Translations under genes and position numbers: made by a program
Notes under the pieces: generated by a model
What the model was told of the DNA's origin: nothing
The model's input: only the letters and a program-made list of their open reading frames with translations
The model's database searches: none
In this document: piece by piece, positions 47,393-56,122 of the stretch
Layout: every line of letters starts with the position of its first letter
Position numbering within the stretch: position 1 is the first letter of the stretch
Virus record (IMG/VR): IMGVR_UViG_3300037246_000975
Span: 1-56,723 of that record
Direction: 5' to 3' (one strand)
Length of the DNA stretch: 56,723 nucleotides
Origin: a virus

Positions 47393-50028
47393 GATGCACT
47401 CACCTTGCGAGAATCAGTATAGGATACCGCAAATTCAGCGTCCGTTAGTTCAAACTTCACGCCAGATGCTATCTGTTCAATATAAGGCTCTAAATCAATT
47501 CCCTCTACATTCAAGCCCTCCGCAGAATCAGCGGGGTTGGAGTCAACAGATGGATAGGCTACAGTGGATTCAATCGAGGTTCCACCGTTCCTATAAGCTC
47601 CTACACGCCATTTATCATTCGAGTTGTTGTCAAATCCTGATAATTTCCGAGCTTTCAAAGCTATCCCCGATGTAATCCACCTATTGAATCTGGATAGTTC
47701 TTCGTGCTGCAATGCCCAAGCTCTTAAAGAAAACGGCACTGGACTAACTGCATAGGTGTCGCCGGTAGCTATATCATTATCAAAGTTAGATGTAAATGTA
47801 AATACCTTTGTCGAATTATCTATCGTTGCTATCTCCCGCGAATCTCCGGCATTATCGCCAGTCACCATATATAACCTCGACCCCTCCATATCTGCGTTCA
47901 AGGTGGCATTAGCATCTGTGAGGGTTGTAGCGGATGTGGCGGTTGCAGTACCATTGAGGGTATAGGTATCGCTTAAATCCCACATCGTACCACTACCAGA
48001 CTCTAAGTTGTCTGGGCTAACGATGAGGCCGGTTGCTGTAACGAAGAAAGCCCGGTCGTTCTTTCCAGAAGAAATGTCCGGCCCAGAAGTAGCGGCTACA
48101 AAATTAGCCCCATCAAGCATCGTACACACTTGAGTGGAGTGCCATAGTATCACCATTTCTCTCCGAGTTGAGTTCAGGAAAAAAGATGCGTTCATTAGAG
48201 CGTCGTAGCAACTCTTAACTGTTGACAAATCGGATTTCCAATCATCAAACATAACTCGGTCGGCTGCCGTTATACTCGCCATGCTTCCATCTGCGGCGTT
48301 AAGAATAGACAGTCCAAGACCTGTAATCATAAATATACTATTGCCGGAGGAGTGGGCTACTTCTTTCCCTACAATTCCTCTTTTCTTGTGTAATCGGGAG
48401 AATTGTAACGGCTTGAGTTTGCCCGACTTGAAGATATGAACTATTGCATTATAACCGAGTTGAAATAAGGAATCCGATGCAGCGATAAATCTCAAAGGTC
48501 TCCCATCTTTAGGGTCTCCTATTCGTCTGTTATAGGTGCTGAAATACTCCGGGGAAACATGCTCGGGGCTACTTGATAAGGTATCATATCCACCGTCTAC
48601 ACTCGCAGCTTGGGCCATAAAGGTTACATTGCTATATCGTCCGATTGTCCCACTCTGTGGAGGTGCTGCGACAATATCTTTTTCAGGATCATACATAGTC
48701 TGAAACGGTAAAGCCTCATCAACAAGCGTACCAATATCTACCGTTAAAGTATCCCACGCTCCTGATGATGCCCAATTTCCCGTTTTAGCGATTGTTTGCT
48801 CAAGATAGAATATAGCTCCTTGTGTAACAGTTGTATTACCTAAGTCGATTGTGCGGAATATATCGACCGTATCAAACAAATCTCCAAAACCATCCCCACT
48901 ATCTGTATAAACAAATCCAGCACCGCTGTCGGGGAAGTCTATAGTAATTTTTACTTGTGTTTCAGCCTCCGCAGTAACAACGCCGCCTCCTGATAAGGTG
49001 CTTCCAGAAACAGAAATATCGTCAGTATATTGCCCAGTTTCCACTACACTAAGGTCATAAGCATTCCCAGCCGTGCCTCGTACCTTGGCCTCCAACAATA
49101 CACTTGAGGCTTGTGCCGAAGCAGTGACGGTTGCTGAACTATCCCCATTGATTGCATCAGCTAAAGCTGTCGCGTGAGATGCAACGGTAGCTGCCGCAGC
49201 AGCCGCAATCGTGACATCTGACCCGGAATCAATATATTCATAAGACCGACTATTGATTGTGAAAACATCCCCCGCGACCATTAAACCACCACCACTTCCT
49301 GCGGAGGAAAAACTTATTGTCCCTACGGCCTTGGTGGTTTTGAAGTGGTCTAAATGCACTACGAGCGGGGCACTAAGAGCACTATATATTCCTCTTTTTG
49401 AATCATAAAAACGGAAAGCGACTTGGTAAGTCCCATTCCCCCGCAACTGATAACTTGTGTCCACTGCGGAGGTATTTAGTGTTGGAGCAGTGAGTTCAGA
49501 CCCAAAATCGCCAGACCCAGAATCCACAGCCACTAAATTTGACCCGTCATAGTACACGGTTTGTGTAGCCTTGCCATCTACGGCGACAAGTAAATAGGCC
49601 CCCGAAACGGCACAATCTATTTCAAGACTTGAAGTGATACTATTTCCAGTCCCCCAAATAGCAAGTCGTAGCCAATTACTTCCATTATCCAGAGTATAAA
49701 CTAAATCAATCTGTTCATCGGATGTCCCATTTCCACTATCCCATCTAATGACAAATCCCCGATAGACGGTGGACGTACCCCGCTTTTGAAAAGTGACGTA
49801 ACGTACAAAATCCGGGCCAGAATTGGCATCTATGGCTCCCATCCCCGTCACATCATCTAAATCAAGAACCTCTTTCATCCCGTAGAATTTCCGAAGCCCC
49901 CCGAAAAATCTACCGTCTATTCCCGACAGTCTCCCAAACGACCCCGGCCTCACTTGGTTTGGAGGCACAGATTGATCCATCCGAGGTGTTCGGAAAGGAT
50001 AGGGAATATAAATTCTGTCTTCAGGCAT
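47389..50028 (-). CDS. tail nozzle / tubular-type protein
   Basis: 879 residues, CAGGAGAACAAG upstream. Starts with a Pro/Arg-rich arm (PYPFRTPRMDQSVPPNQ). The rest is repeated beta-strand modules with Gly/Ser/Asp loops, an inserted domain around 260-330 (DVTIAAAAAATVASHATALA, VRGTAGNAYDL) of the kind seen in tail proteins, and propeller-like WRVGAYRNGG motifs near the end. Length and layout match nozzle proteins such as T7 gp12-type. Assigned from pattern and position. Confidence 0.6.
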   Translation of the reverse strand: MPEDRIYIPYPFRTPRMDQSVPPNQVRPGSFGRLSGIDGRFFGGLRKFYGMKEVLDLDDVTGMGAIDANSGPDFVRYVTFQKRGTSTVYRGFVIRWDSGNGTSDEQIDLVYTLDNGSNWLRLAIWGTGNSITSSLEIDCAVSGAYLLVAVDGKATQTVYYDGSNLVAVDSGSGDFGSELTAPTLNTSAVDTSYQLRGNGTYQVAFRFYDSKRGIYSALSAPLVVHLDHFKTTKAVGTISFSSAGSGGGLMVAGDVFTINSRSYEYIDSGSDVTIAAAAAATVASHATALADAINGDSSATVTASAQASSVLLEAKVRGTAGNAYDLSVVETGQYTDDISVSGSTLSGGGVVTAEAETQVKITIDFPDSGAGFVYTDSGDGFGDLFDTVDIFRTIDLGNTTVTQGAIFYLEQTIAKTGNWASSGAWDTLTVDIGTLVDEALPFQTMYDPEKDIVAAPPQSGTIGRYSNVTFMAQAASVDGGYDTLSSSPEHVSPEYFSTYNRRIGDPKDGRPLRFIAASDSLFQLGYNAIVHIFKSGKLKPLQFSRLHKKRGIVGKEVAHSSGNSIFMITGLGLSILNAADGSMASITAADRVMFDDWKSDLSTVKSCYDALMNASFFLNSTRREMVILWHSTQVCTMLDGANFVAATSGPDISSGKNDRAFFVTATGLIVSPDNLESGSGTMWDLSDTYTLNGTATATSATTLTDANATLNADMEGSRLYMVTGDNAGDSREIATIDNSTKVFTFTSNFDNDIATGDTYAVSPVPFSLRAWALQHEELSRFNRWITSGIALKARKLSGFDNNSNDKWRVGAYRNGGTSIESTVAYPSVDSNPADSAEGLNVEGIDLEPYIEQIASGVKFELTDAEFAVSYTDSRKVSAS

Positions 50029-50040
50029 CTTGTTCTCCTG

Positions 50041-51237
50041 TTAAAACAATTCTCTCCAGGTTACTTGAGCATCTATAGTCGCACTATTAGCACTACTTCC
50101 TGCGATTGTTAATGTATCTCCGGGATTTAGGATTATTTTACTTTGTATTAACCCTATTCTAAAGCTATCATTTTTACCCGCGAGAAAATCACCTTCTAAC
50201 TCTTTACCACCTGTTATTGTTCCGTCAGTATCTATTTCTATAACAGAATTATTTGTATCTATATCAGACCAAGACGGCGACCCTCCAATGGCTGCGTTCT
50301 TTATGATTCTCACAGTAGCAAGATTGTTTGTTGCGTTTGCCTCAACACTTGCCCCCACTGCCAATAAAATAACGTCTATAAAGTTGGTCTTGGTGGCATA
50401 CGCTGCTTTATTTCTAATAGTAAGTATGACTGTTTCTGCTGTTACTGTTGTTTTTTCTTTTTTTCCCGATGAGTTTTCAGGTTGGTGCAATTCTATAAAT
50501 GAAGTTCTTCCTTCTATAAAAAAAGCGTAAGATGATGACTTTATTATTAAATCATCTGTAGTAGCTTTATTATTTACCCACATTGTATAAAAGAAATTAG
50601 GATTATACACCGACGGTACTACATTAAGATTAGCATAAAGGATTGTATGAACAACAACAAGCTCTCCTGTGCTATCATCTTCTATACATAATTGAATTTT
50701 ACCCGCCCCAAGATATTGAAATCTAATTTCCCATACATTCAAATTTGTTTTAACAAGGGTCATTCCTGAAGCCCCATTACCATCCAGAGGGTCATCCCAA
50801 TTAGCTTGGGTCACTGTCACCAGTGTATCATTTACCCACCTGTGAAAACCAAAGGTAGTGCCGTTGTATCCTATACCATACCCGTTCTCAAATGCCTGAG
50901 AGCTACCTCTTTCATCCATTATACCAGCATACTGTTCTGTAGCAGCAACAGGAGAAGTAAATAATGCGGTAAACCTCATGTTCCCACCAAGTCCAGGGCG
51001 ATATTTTGCGTGCTGTTTGCTTTGGAATAGTGCTGTGCTGGCTGTGGTTATTGAACTCCCGACAACAGCCATCCCTGATGCTTGAGTTACAGTTCCCCCA
51101 TCTTCAACAGTATTTGTATTCAAATCTGTATTACTTACAGTGTATTCAAAACTTCCTTGAAATTGAGGATGTAATTCACCCACTAATGATTCGCCAAAAG
51201 CCGTTTTGACACTCTCTTTGAAAGGTTTATATGTCAT
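50041..51237 (-). CDS. fibre-type structural protein
   Basis: 398 residues from ATG 51237, which overlaps the previous stop (TAATG). Beta-rich with a LamG/jelly-roll-like middle (ITTASTALFQSKQHAKYRPG, GYGIGYNGTTFGFHRWVND) and a C-terminal Ig-like region (TVTAETVILTIRNKAAYA). Probably a tail-fibre or receptor-binding subunit that assembles with the propeller fibre encoded upstream. Confidence 0.62.
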   Translation of the reverse strand: MTYKPFKESVKTAFGESLVGELHPQFQGSFEYTVSNTDLNTNTVEDGGTVTQASGMAVVGSSITTASTALFQSKQHAKYRPGLGGNMRFTALFTSPVAATEQYAGIMDERGSSQAFENGYGIGYNGTTFGFHRWVNDTLVTVTQANWDDPLDGNGASGMTLVKTNLNVWEIRFQYLGAGKIQLCIEDDSTGELVVVHTILYANLNVVPSVYNPNFFYTMWVNNKATTDDLIIKSSSYAFFIEGRTSFIELHQPENSSGKKEKTTVTAETVILTIRNKAAYATKTNFIDVILLAVGASVEANATNNLATVRIIKNAAIGGSPSWSDIDTNNSVIEIDTDGTITGGKELEGDFLAGKNDSFRIGLIQSKIILNPGDTLTIAGSSANSATIDAQVTWRELF

Positions 51238-53057
51238 TATAATATCCACCATTCTGAACCATCACTTTGAATAGTGATTGATTCATATTGTACTGTTAAA
51301 ACAGCCGTTAAACCATCATCTATTGTTTCACTTGAATTTCCATCTACCGTGACAGTATTAGCAGAGGAATCTATTTTTTTTATGTAATATATCCTACCTG
51401 TATGAGAAGCCGCCGCAGGTAATGTTATTGTAAATGCACCCCCCGAAGCATTACATAAAATAGTATAGTCAGTAGCGGTAGCAGTGTAACCACTTGTTTT
51501 AGTTCTCAGATTACCAATAAAACCTTTTGTTTCTACTGTACCCGTAAATGTCCCACCAACCCAAGTGGGACTATCCCCTGTTCCCAATCCTAAAGTAGTC
51601 GCCTGTGCCGCTGCATTTGCATCATCTAATATAGCTCGCCCTGCGGAGGTTAGAGCAGATTCGGCCCAAGTAGCTTCAGAATAAAGTGTAGTCTCTACTC
51701 CTGTATATAATCTTCCACCATCATTTCCCACTATCAAATTACTTCCATCCGCATCAGAAGCTACCCCATGCCAATCTTTATCTGCATCCCCAGCTGGTTG
51801 TTGTTCAGTCCAAGTTACTCCATAATCATCGGATGTATATAACCTTAAACTATTCCCGGCTACTAAATGACTTCCATCAGAGTCAGATGCCACTCGTCTC
51901 CATTCTTTATCTACGTCTCCGGCTGGTTGTCTCTCTGTCCAGTTAACTCCGTAGTTTGCTGATGTATATAGCCTTAAACTATTTCCCGCTATCAAATGAG
52001 ACCCATCATCGTCAGAAGCTACACTATACCAATCCTTATTAGCGGCCCCGGCTGGTTGTCTCTCTGTCCAGTTAACTCCGTAGTTAGCCGATGTATATAA
52101 CCTCCCCCCATCATTTCCAACTATTAAATGAGAACCATCAGCATCAGAAGCTACCCCCTCCCAATTTTCATCAAAGTCTCCAGCAGGTTGTCGCTCTGTC
52201 CAGTTAGCCCCAGAATTGGCAGATGTCCATAGTCTCCCAATAAATTCCCCTGCTATCAAATGACTTCCATCTGAATCAGATGCTACTCCCCACCAATTCT
52301 TATTTGCGTCTCCAGCAGGTTGTCGCTCTGTCCAGTTAGCCCCAGAATTGGCAGATGTCCATAGTCTCCCAATAGTTGCATTTCCAGCTATTAAATTACT
52401 CCCGTCATCATCGGAAGCCACCCCAGACCAATTCATATTGGTATCCCCCCCCGGTCGTCTCTCTGTCCAATTAGCTCCTGAGTCAGCCGATGTCCATAGC
52501 CTACCTGGTCTTGCCCCGGCTATTAAATGTGAGCCGTCTGCATCAGAAGCTAATCCATACCAATCTTCATTTGCATCTCCTTTGGGTTGTCTTTCTACCC
52601 AAACAATTTCGGTATATGTATTATAAGCATTGGTATAAATCAGTCTGTTGGCGGCTGTACCAAGGTCATTTATTAAATCAAGATTGTGAGGGAGTGCTGC
52701 CAAGAAATTAGAGTTCTGAGGCAGATTCAAACCCATGACAGTAATTATCCCCGGTAATCCTTGTGGCCCCGGAAGTCCTTGTAGACCTCTTGGCCCCTCT
52801 GCTCCAAAGGAAATTCCACCCCCCTCCGCAGGGATTAAACTACTGGCTAAATCTTTTAATTGAGTTTCTCGGTCGGGGATTATTCCGTAGTCCCCATACC
52901 GTCTCGCAGTGCTTCCGCCACCCCAGGGAGTAACTATTCCGAAGCCGTCTACGAATTGCGGATTATCAATCCCGGGGAGGAACAATCCTTGAAGTCGAGG
53001 GGATGGCCCTGCTGTAATGTCGCTGCTTTCTCCGGAAGAGGTAAATACTTCACTCAC
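51237..53057 (-). CDS. seven-bladed BNR-type beta-propeller tail fibre
   Basis: 606 residues, GTG start at 53057 (GAGGGAGATAGTT). Residues 88-104 are collagen-like GxY (GPRGLQGLPGPQGLPG). Residues 150-460 are seven repeats of ~44 residues, each with NWTERQPAGD, GVASDxDGSHLI and GRLWTSANSG, i.e. Asp-box (SxDxGxTW-like) blades. The C-terminus has a fibre-tip domain with a spacer (FTITLPAAASHTGRIYYIKK, ESITIQSDGSEWWIL). A receptor-binding fibre that recognises surface glycans is likely. Sialidase catalytic residues are not asserted. Confidence 0.85.
   Translation of the reverse strand: MSEVFTSSGESSDITAGPSPRLQGLFLPGIDNPQFVDGFGIVTPWGGGSTARRYGDYGIIPDRETQLKDLASSLIPAEGGGISFGAEGPRGLQGLPGPQGLPGIITVMGLNLPQNSNFLAALPHNLDLINDLGTAANRLIYTNAYNTYTEIVWVERQPKGDANEDWYGLASDADGSHLIAGARPGRLWTSADSGANWTERRPGGDTNMNWSGVASDDDGSNLIAGNATIGRLWTSANSGANWTERQPAGDANKNWWGVASDSDGSHLIAGEFIGRLWTSANSGANWTERQPAGDFDENWEGVASDADGSHLIVGNDGGRLYTSANYGVNWTERQPAGAANKDWYSVASDDDGSHLIAGNSLRLYTSANYGVNWTERQPAGDVDKEWRRVASDSDGSHLVAGNSLRLYTSDDYGVTWTEQQPAGDADKDWHGVASDADGSNLIVGNDGGRLYTGVETTLYSEATWAESALTSAGRAILDDANAAAQATTLGLGTGDSPTWVGGTFTGTVETKGFIGNLRTKTSGYTATATDYTILCNASGGAFTITLPAAASHTGRIYYIKKIDSSANTVTVDGNSSETIDDGLTAVLTVQYESITIQSDGSEWWIL
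51690..52607 (-). repeat. coding tandem repeats of the propeller (7 units, ~132 nt)
   Basis: Neighbouring units share long blocks at the DNA level (for example ctctgtccag around 51930, 52065, 52195, 52328), so units could recombine and change number. Confidence 0.8.
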
Positions 53058-53059
53058 AA

Positions 53060-54523
53060 CTATCTCCCTCGATAACGTCTATTATTATAAGAATCCGACT
53101 TATCAAGAGGGGCATCTGGAATATAGGCGTAGTATGCAGTTAATCTAATATTCCGAATTTCGTTGCGGTAAGCCTTGAGAATACTTGAAGCTCTTTTAGC
53201 ATTGCCTTCGATGGCTACAATTCGCCAAGCCGCATACAAGGCAACGACGGCATCCATTCCTTTATTAATCGCCGGAGCAATCTCGTAGTAAATATTACTA
53301 CCTGTTGGAATCGGGCTAAGAGGAGCATCAAGCGTAGCCTCTCTGGAAGTTTCATCATAGGCCGTTATTACTCGTTCTTGTAGGTAATTTCCTGTTCCAT
53401 CCGACCCTAAAATTCGGAATATACTACCCGCATAAGCCTCGTGATGTGTATCGAGAGTTCCAGCATTCGGAGTAGCCCCAAATGTAACGACAGTTCCAGC
53501 AGCATTAAGGGTGCATGTTCCATTATGAAGCCTCGCAATTCCTGATGGGATATACTCTATTGTTACTTCAGTTCCTACACTATATAAGTCAACAGTTTGA
53601 ATATGAAGAGTTTGATTCTCAATCCACATACCTCGACCAAATGAATTGAATTTACTTCTGGAACCATAAAAGGCTTTTGTTCCAGTATCATCTGTTGTAT
53701 AGATTCCATGAACAGACCCAACAGTGTGCGGTAATGGATATGTTGTAGTTCCACTGGCTATTGTCTTGGTGATCTTCGCAACAGCCGGTGTCCGGGAATT
53801 TCTATTTTTCTCATTAAGAACCAGTATATATGCTTTTTCAAGATGGGTTATAATCCTTGAATCCGAATATTTGGCCGCAATGATTGGCTCATCTGTACTT
53901 TCTCGTGCATCGGTTATAGCCCTCGATAAGAAACTATCGGAGTAGAACGCACTCGAACCGGCACTTGTGGCTGAAGCAATATCTTTTGTAAAAGCTACAC
54001 TACCTGATGCGGCGGTAAACGAAGATGACGCAAATGTATAACCAGAAAGATTACAGAAAATATAGTATGTCGTATATTCCAGATTAAATACAATTTGACC
54101 ATTCGTATCGGTAATTTTGGTTCCTGCTACAGATCCCGAGCGACTATTAGAACTGTTGACCCATACTGAAATTCCAGAAACAGCAGTCCCACCAGTAGTC
54201 CGAATTGTCAGAGTAACCTCATAATCCCCAGGAGTATATGAAGATGTATAAACAGCTTCGGGAACCCCTCTAACCTGAATGTTTCCAGTCGAACTTGCTG
54301 GGGCAATAAGAAGTAAATCTCCATTGGATTCGGCTTGTGTTATATCGAAAATATAATAACCATCTTCCAACTCGGTCGGATTCGTATCATCTACTGGATT
54401 GGCTGACGCTCCGTCTATCCGTAAGTTGGCAGTTATATTTGCAGCGTCTCCTGTTTTCGGGTTGAGACTTGTAGTGTCCCACGCATACACTACCCACTTC
54501 TGGCTTGCGACATTTTTTCTCAT
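53060..54523 (-). CDS. neck/tail structural protein with Ig-like insert
   Basis: 487 residues. Residues 1-70 are a beta domain common in fibre-attached proteins (VVYAWDTTSLNPKTGDAANI). Residues 100-165 look like a carboxypeptidase/Ig-type fold (YEVTLTIRTTGGTAVSGISV). Residues 200-487 are mixed (ITDARESTDEPIIAAKYSDS, LDTHHEAYAGSIFRILGSDG) and end in a helical basic tail. The last part fits a head-to-tail adaptor or tubular A protein. The combined architecture is unusual, so the assignment is tentative. Confidence 0.55.
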   Translation of the reverse strand: MRKNVASQKWVVYAWDTTSLNPKTGDAANITANLRIDGASANPVDDTNPTELEDGYYIFDITQAESNGDLLLIAPASSTGNIQVRGVPEAVYTSSYTPGDYEVTLTIRTTGGTAVSGISVWVNSSNSRSGSVAGTKITDTNGQIVFNLEYTTYYIFCNLSGYTFASSSFTAASGSVAFTKDIASATSAGSSAFYSDSFLSRAITDARESTDEPIIAAKYSDSRIITHLEKAYILVLNEKNRNSRTPAVAKITKTIASGTTTYPLPHTVGSVHGIYTTDDTGTKAFYGSRSKFNSFGRGMWIENQTLHIQTVDLYSVGTEVTIEYIPSGIARLHNGTCTLNAAGTVVTFGATPNAGTLDTHHEAYAGSIFRILGSDGTGNYLQERVITAYDETSREATLDAPLSPIPTGSNIYYEIAPAINKGMDAVVALYAAWRIVAIEGNAKRASSILKAYRNEIRNIRLTAYYAYIPDAPLDKSDSYNNRRYRGR

Positions 54524-54526
54524 TTT

Positions 54527-54685
54527 TTACTTTCTCAGTAAAACAATAATTAATCCAACAACGGTCATAATCAAAGGTATCGTCAGCATCCAATGATGCT
54601 TGATATGATTACCAAAATGTTTTGTAAGACTACATACTCGCTCATCTATTCTTACCAGCAGGTCGTGTTCTTCGGTATCAAGCAT
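54527..54685 (-). CDS. 52-residue holin-like membrane protein
   Basis: ATG at 54685 overlapping the endonuclease stop by 8 nt. N-terminal amphipathic part (LDTEEHDLLVRIDERVCSLT), then one membrane segment (WMLTIPLIMTVVGLIIVLL) and a short RK end. The HDLL-RIDERV and KHHW layout resembles small XhlA- or holin-type proteins of phages. Best lysis candidate in the window. Confidence 0.62.
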   Translation of the reverse strand: MLDTEEHDLLVRIDERVCSLTKHFGNHIKHHWMLTIPLIMTVVGLIIVLLRK

Positions 54686-55115
54686 CACTGTGTTCTTTCA
54701 AATACGAGATCGCATTTACAAGTAAAGAAATTTCATCTGAAAAGAATCCAATACCTGTATTACAATTTCGACACAAAAGCCCTCTAATTTTTCCGGTCTT
54801 GTGGTTGTGGTCAACAGCCAATCGTTGGCCTGTTTTACATTTCTTACCACAAATAGCACATAACCCATTTTGTAAGGAAAAAATATGATTGTATTCTGCT
54901 AAAGTTAAATTAAAACAATACTTGATTCTGGCTTTCCTAGCAGCGTGTAATCCTTTCTTACTGTGTCCATATTTTTGTTGAGACCTGATTTTCGGTTTTT
55001 GACACTGGGAACACACACCAACTCTTTTTTTTGGATTATACTTATTCTGTCTGAAATTAATAATCGGCAATAGCCGTTTGCAATGATAACACTTTTTCAA
55101 ATCGTGGTCATTCAT
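54678..55115 (-). CDS. recombination endonuclease VII-like
   Basis: 145 residues. Zinc knuckle CYHC/CSQC near the N-terminus, then the nuclease core CAICGKKCKTGQRLAVDHNH, KTGKIRGLLCRNCNTGIG and a final helix. The DHNHKTGxxRGLLCxxCN signature is that of endonuclease VII (HNH fold), which resolves branched DNA before packaging. Coupled to the holin-like gene and to the small gene upstream by overlaps. Confidence 0.9.
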   Translation of the reverse strand: MNDHDLKKCYHCKRLLPIINFRQNKYNPKKRVGVCSQCQKPKIRSQQKYGHSKKGLHAARKARIKYCFNLTLAEYNHIFSLQNGLCAICGKKCKTGQRLAVDHNHKTGKIRGLLCRNCNTGIGFFSDEISLLVNAISYLKEHSDA

Positions 55116-55237
55116 TTATGAACTCCTTTTATCGTCCCGGCTTTTTCGGAAGCGAAGAACACACTTTTGCCTTTTTTCTCTCCATATTTTTTAATCATTG
55201 CCGCAATAATTTCAGTCCCTTTTTTAGTTTTGGGCAT
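55112..55237 (-). CDS. 41-residue basic protein
   Basis: ATG at 55237 after TAGGAGAATAAA. Lys-rich with a helix (TEIIAAMIKKYGEKKGKSVF), stop overlapping the endonuclease start. Unknown, typical late mini-gene. Confidence 0.6.
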   Translation of the reverse strand: MPKTKKGTEIIAAMIKKYGEKKGKSVFFASEKAGTIKGVHK

Positions 55238-55238
55238 T

Positions 55239-55628
55239 TTATTCTCCTATTGCGATCCGTTCCTGTCGCTCTGTCTCCTCCGAATCTTCATCCTGAAGGT
55301 TATGGTAGAAATCACTATCTCCTGCTATAATAGCTTTACTGGTAGCCTCCGCAGTAACCGGGTTGAAAAGCCTCCTGCGTAACTCACAGGCTTCTGTATG
55401 TCCAAAACTACCCAGCGATTTTCCAAGATTCAGTACGTCCACAAAGGTATCCTGACCCCCACCTACCCACTCACAAATACAATAGACTTCAAGTTTATCG
55501 TAGCGGAGAAGGAAAAGGCAACCCTTCCGTTGAGGGCTATCTTCCACAAGTCGCTCTAACCATTCGGCCATTTCCCCGCCGATGATAGTGTGTTCGTCGG
55601 GGTTATAGCAGGACACTAATCCTAACAT
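55239..55628 (-). CDS. 129-residue hypothetical protein
   Basis: ATG at 55628 after GGAGAAGAAATA. Alpha/beta with GGEMAEWLERLVEDS, LLRYDKLEVYCICEW and an acidic end (EDSEETERQERIAIGE). Might be a regulatory or head-completion protein. No family recognised. Confidence 0.58.
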   Translation of the reverse strand: MLGLVSCYNPDEHTIIGGEMAEWLERLVEDSPQRKGCLFLLRYDKLEVYCICEWVGGGQDTFVDVLNLGKSLGSFGHTEACELRRRLFNPVTAEATSKAIIAGDSDFYHNLQDEDSEETERQERIAIGE

Positions 55629-55861
55629 TATTTCTTCTCCGGTTGTTTCAGGGGAATAATCTTAGGCCCTTTCTTTGAACCTTGGCCTTCAGATTCTTCT
55701 ACGGGAGGTTTTATCTGCGGAGGTATAATTGCTTTTATGTTCCCCAGAATAAAAGACACATCGTTGAAGGCATTGAGACCTGATTGTTTCAGGGCTGCAT
55801 CACATACATTACTAATCAGGCGTTGACCTTCTGCATTTACCTGAATGATTACTGGATTCAT
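55628..55861 (-). CDS. 77-residue hypothetical protein
   Basis: ATG at 55861 with AGAAAGGAACAGAA. N-terminal helical half (EGQRLISNVCDAALKQSGLN) and a Pro/Lys-rich tail (GPKIIPLKQPEKK). Overlaps the next ATG by one base. Unknown. Confidence 0.58.
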   Translation of the reverse strand: MNPVIIQVNAEGQRLISNVCDAALKQSGLNAFNDVSFILGNIKAIIPPQIKPPVEESEGQGSKKGPKIIPLKQPEKK

Positions 55862-55894
55862 TTCTGTTCCTTTCTAATGGAAGTTTCATTTTCT

Positions 55895-56110
55895 TTAGGG
55901 CCCAACATAACTCTTCGCCCCGACCATTTTTTTAATCGTTTCCTCATTCATCCCCGAGTTACGAAGTCGAGTTTCAGTGGTTGGTCTTTTCAAGCCTTTT
56001 AGCTTATAATATGTGTACTGTGTTCTCTTTTTCTCTTTTGCAAGATACCTCTTACCTGCCGGGCTATGTTTCATCTTCAGTAATGCCCGAATTATACTGC
56101 CCTTAGCCAT
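55895..56110 (-). CDS. 71-residue basic protein
   Basis: ATG at 56110 preceded by AAAAGGAATATATC. Very Lys/Arg-rich (LKMKHSPAGKRYLAKEKKRT). Possibly DNA-associated virion protein. Directly behind the LamG fibre end. Confidence 0.6.
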   Translation of the reverse strand: MAKGSIIRALLKMKHSPAGKRYLAKEKKRTQYTYYKLKGLKRPTTETRLRNSGMNEETIKKMVGAKSYVGP

Positions 56111-56122
56111 GATATATTCCTT

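Larger units (their letters stand above)
3393..55723. repeat. dispersed 9-mer CTGCGGAGG / CCTCCGCAG family
   Basis: Exact plus-strand CTGCGGAGG at 3393, 5564, 6300, 8384, 11416, 15685, 22491, 23995, 26894, 28008, 33040, 35248, 38490, 41897, 43666, 45825, 49299, 49464, 51641, 55715. Inverse CCTCCGCAG at 5516, 9036, 11256, 15199, 23972, 24199, 29251, 31269, 35062, 42383, 44693, 45994, 47517, 48966, 52823, 55346. About fifteen one-mismatch forms also occur (e.g. 201, 14633, 35799, 56194). Copies fall in all frames and in gaps. Counted by eye. Confidence 0.85.

Noticed and set aside
51237-53057. Diversity-generating retroelement acting on the fibre
   Set aside because: No reverse transcriptase and no template repeat elsewhere in the window.
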